Shown here: positions 62,701-64,000 of the stretch, in pieces
How the letters are laid out: each line of letters opens with the position of its first letter
Numbering within the stretch: the first letter of the stretch is position 1
DNA from: Hypomyces perniciosus
Lineage: Eukaryota > Ascomycota > Sordariomycetes > Hypocreales > Hypocreaceae
DNA: 64,000 nucleotides
Assembly: GCA_008477525.1 (NCBI GenBank)
Contig: SPDT01000010.1
Coordinates: 2,746,291-2,810,290, forward strand
Reading direction: 5' to 3'
Program-made: the position numbers and the translations under genes
Notes under the pieces: model-generated
What the model saw: the letters and a program-made list of their open reading frames with translations, nothing else
Told to the model about the DNA's origin: nothing
Database searches by the model: none

Positions 62701-64000
62701 TATCACACTATGCTTTCCCTTTTAAAATCAATATTTATAGCTGGCTGATCTCATAATAACCCAACACACCTCTGACAACGAAAAGGTTATACTAAGCCGT
62801 GCTGAGCTATCCGGATTATAACAATGTGGGGTATGTATTGGAAGGAGCGCGTTTAGTGGACAAGTTGTAGTATAAGTTAAATGAGGGCTACGTAAAATAG
62901 AGAACGGTGAGACTATTGATAGTATAAGGCAGTAAACGCGTATATGCCGGGGGTTTTCCGTTAGATATTATACGTATAAAAGCGGCTACTAATCTGTAGC
63001 GGTGTTGATAGAAATCATTGAATTACATGATAGACGCGATCGTTCCGTTAATCGTTGAAAAAAAGCTTACAGAAAGCTTGTTAAAACTTTTATTGTATTC
63101 ACAGGGTGTGATTAGTACAGTTCTGAACCATTGATATCTTAAGTAAGCGGTATCGACTTGGAATATTGTTATGGTATAAAGGGTAGGGAAAAGGAAGGAG
63201 AGAAGGGGGGGGGGAGAAAAGAGAAGGGGAAAAGGAAGTAGGGAGGAGAGTAATCAGTGGGAACGAGTATATTAAGCCAATGTCAGGTTAAGTAAACGTC
63301 GGGTAAAGATTTATTTGTGACAAAGCTTAGAAAGTAGAACTTTAAATATTAAGACGGTGAAGGCATAGAGTGACAGAGAGTGTATATTAAACTGTCATTA
63401 ATAACACAGTAATACCATACAGTTTGTGTAGGGTTAGTGGGCATCTGTTAAAAGGGACAGTGGGGAGAGCCCGTATGGAGAGATAGGGGAAAAACAGGTG
63501 TTCAAGAGAAACGTTGAGAGAAGCAATTTTAAATTACTGTTGAATTGGAAAGATTAATGGACGATGGATCTATGGAGGTCGATAGTTAATAAGGAATACT
63601 CGCCTGAGCGAGGGTAAGAATGGTCGGGTGGTTAATATATAGCTATACTATTTCTTACTTCAATCTTTTTAATCACTTTTTTTAATAATTACTATTAAGA
63701 ATACTTTGTACTTTAAGTAGGAAAAATTATTTCTTAGCGAATAATAAATAAAATGCAAAGATATAAAGTATGGTCACTAAATGGGTATAAGAAAGTAACT
63801 AAGGGGTTGGGGCGGACTGATTAAAGTTAAAGGGGGATCAATACATTGTTAACAAGAGGGAGAAAAGAAGAATGACACATTCATTCTGTTGATAAATATG
63901 ACAATTGATTTTTTATTCTGGAGATTAAGTGAGTACAACTTGAAGTGAATTGACGTTATAGGATAATATTAACGTTGAAAATTATACGTCAGTTCATATG
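62701..64000. other. less AT-rich non-coding end
   Basis: Composition recovers toward normal and a purine-rich tract lies at about 63180-63250. No frame is long or conserved enough to call a gene. It may be the start of another island or unmutated transposon sequence. Confidence 0.4.

Noticed and set aside
1..64000. tRNA or rRNA genes
   Set aside because: No cloverleaf or rRNA-like segment was recognised by eye; a covariance-model scan would be decisive.

Overview
The window looks like accessory sequence from a filamentous ascomycete, probably a Eurotiomycete of the Aspergillus/Penicillium kind. That placement is my inference from 47-103 bp GT-AG introns, fungus-specific gene families and saturated RIP (repeat-induced point mutation). 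GC-balanced gene islands alternate with very AT-rich blocks in which open frames and CpA dinucleotides have almost vanished. Transposon proteins can still be read through the stop codons in those blocks.

Layout. (1) 1-4.4 kb: RIP-degraded 3' part of a Ty3/Gypsy element on + (RNase H, integrase, chromodomain-like tail, polypurine tract, 3' LTR), then AT-rich DNA and a likely Tad1-type LINE tail. (2) 4.4-10 kb: island with a caspase-like C14 protease gene and a divergent TPR-CHAT protease gene, plus an unrecognised gene. All three are broken by single changes. (3) 10.6-11.9 kb: transposon-like unit with long terminal inverted repeats. (4) 12.6-26.2 kb: mostly intact genes, namely a secreted DUF1996 protein, an FMO-type flavin monooxygenase with an N-terminal SnoaL/NTF2-like domain, two divergent His-rich hydrophilic proteins, a 3 kb repeat-rich spacer, and a cytochrome b5-fused sphingolipid delta-8 desaturase. 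(5) 26.3-35.6 kb: a degenerate, N-terminally truncated DUF3638/DUF3645 giant-protein gene on -, head to head with a TALE homeobox/C2H2 transcription factor whose last domain is frameshifted. (6) 35.66-47.29 kb: a Gypsy element on - (179 bp LTRs) carrying a second Gypsy element nested inside it (38936-44348, 223-225 bp LTRs, exact TAAAG target duplication). (7) 47.3-54.4 kb: island with a feruloyl-esterase-like secreted hydrolase and an unRIPed hAT element with an exact 8 bp target duplication. (8) 54.4-64 kb: AT-rich block with a possible LTR, a second long-TIR unit and no supportable gene.

The genes do not form an obvious metabolic cluster. The most suggestive functional unit is the head-to-head pair of caspase-fold cysteine proteases at 4.4-8.8 kb. 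All three in-frame stop codons found in gene remnants (5162, 26933, 32047) fit a CpA-to-TpA change, as expected if RIP leaked out of the neighbouring repeats. The single-base frameshifts are a separate class and could also be assembly indels. Exon boundaries were inferred by eye from splice consensus and reading-frame continuity.
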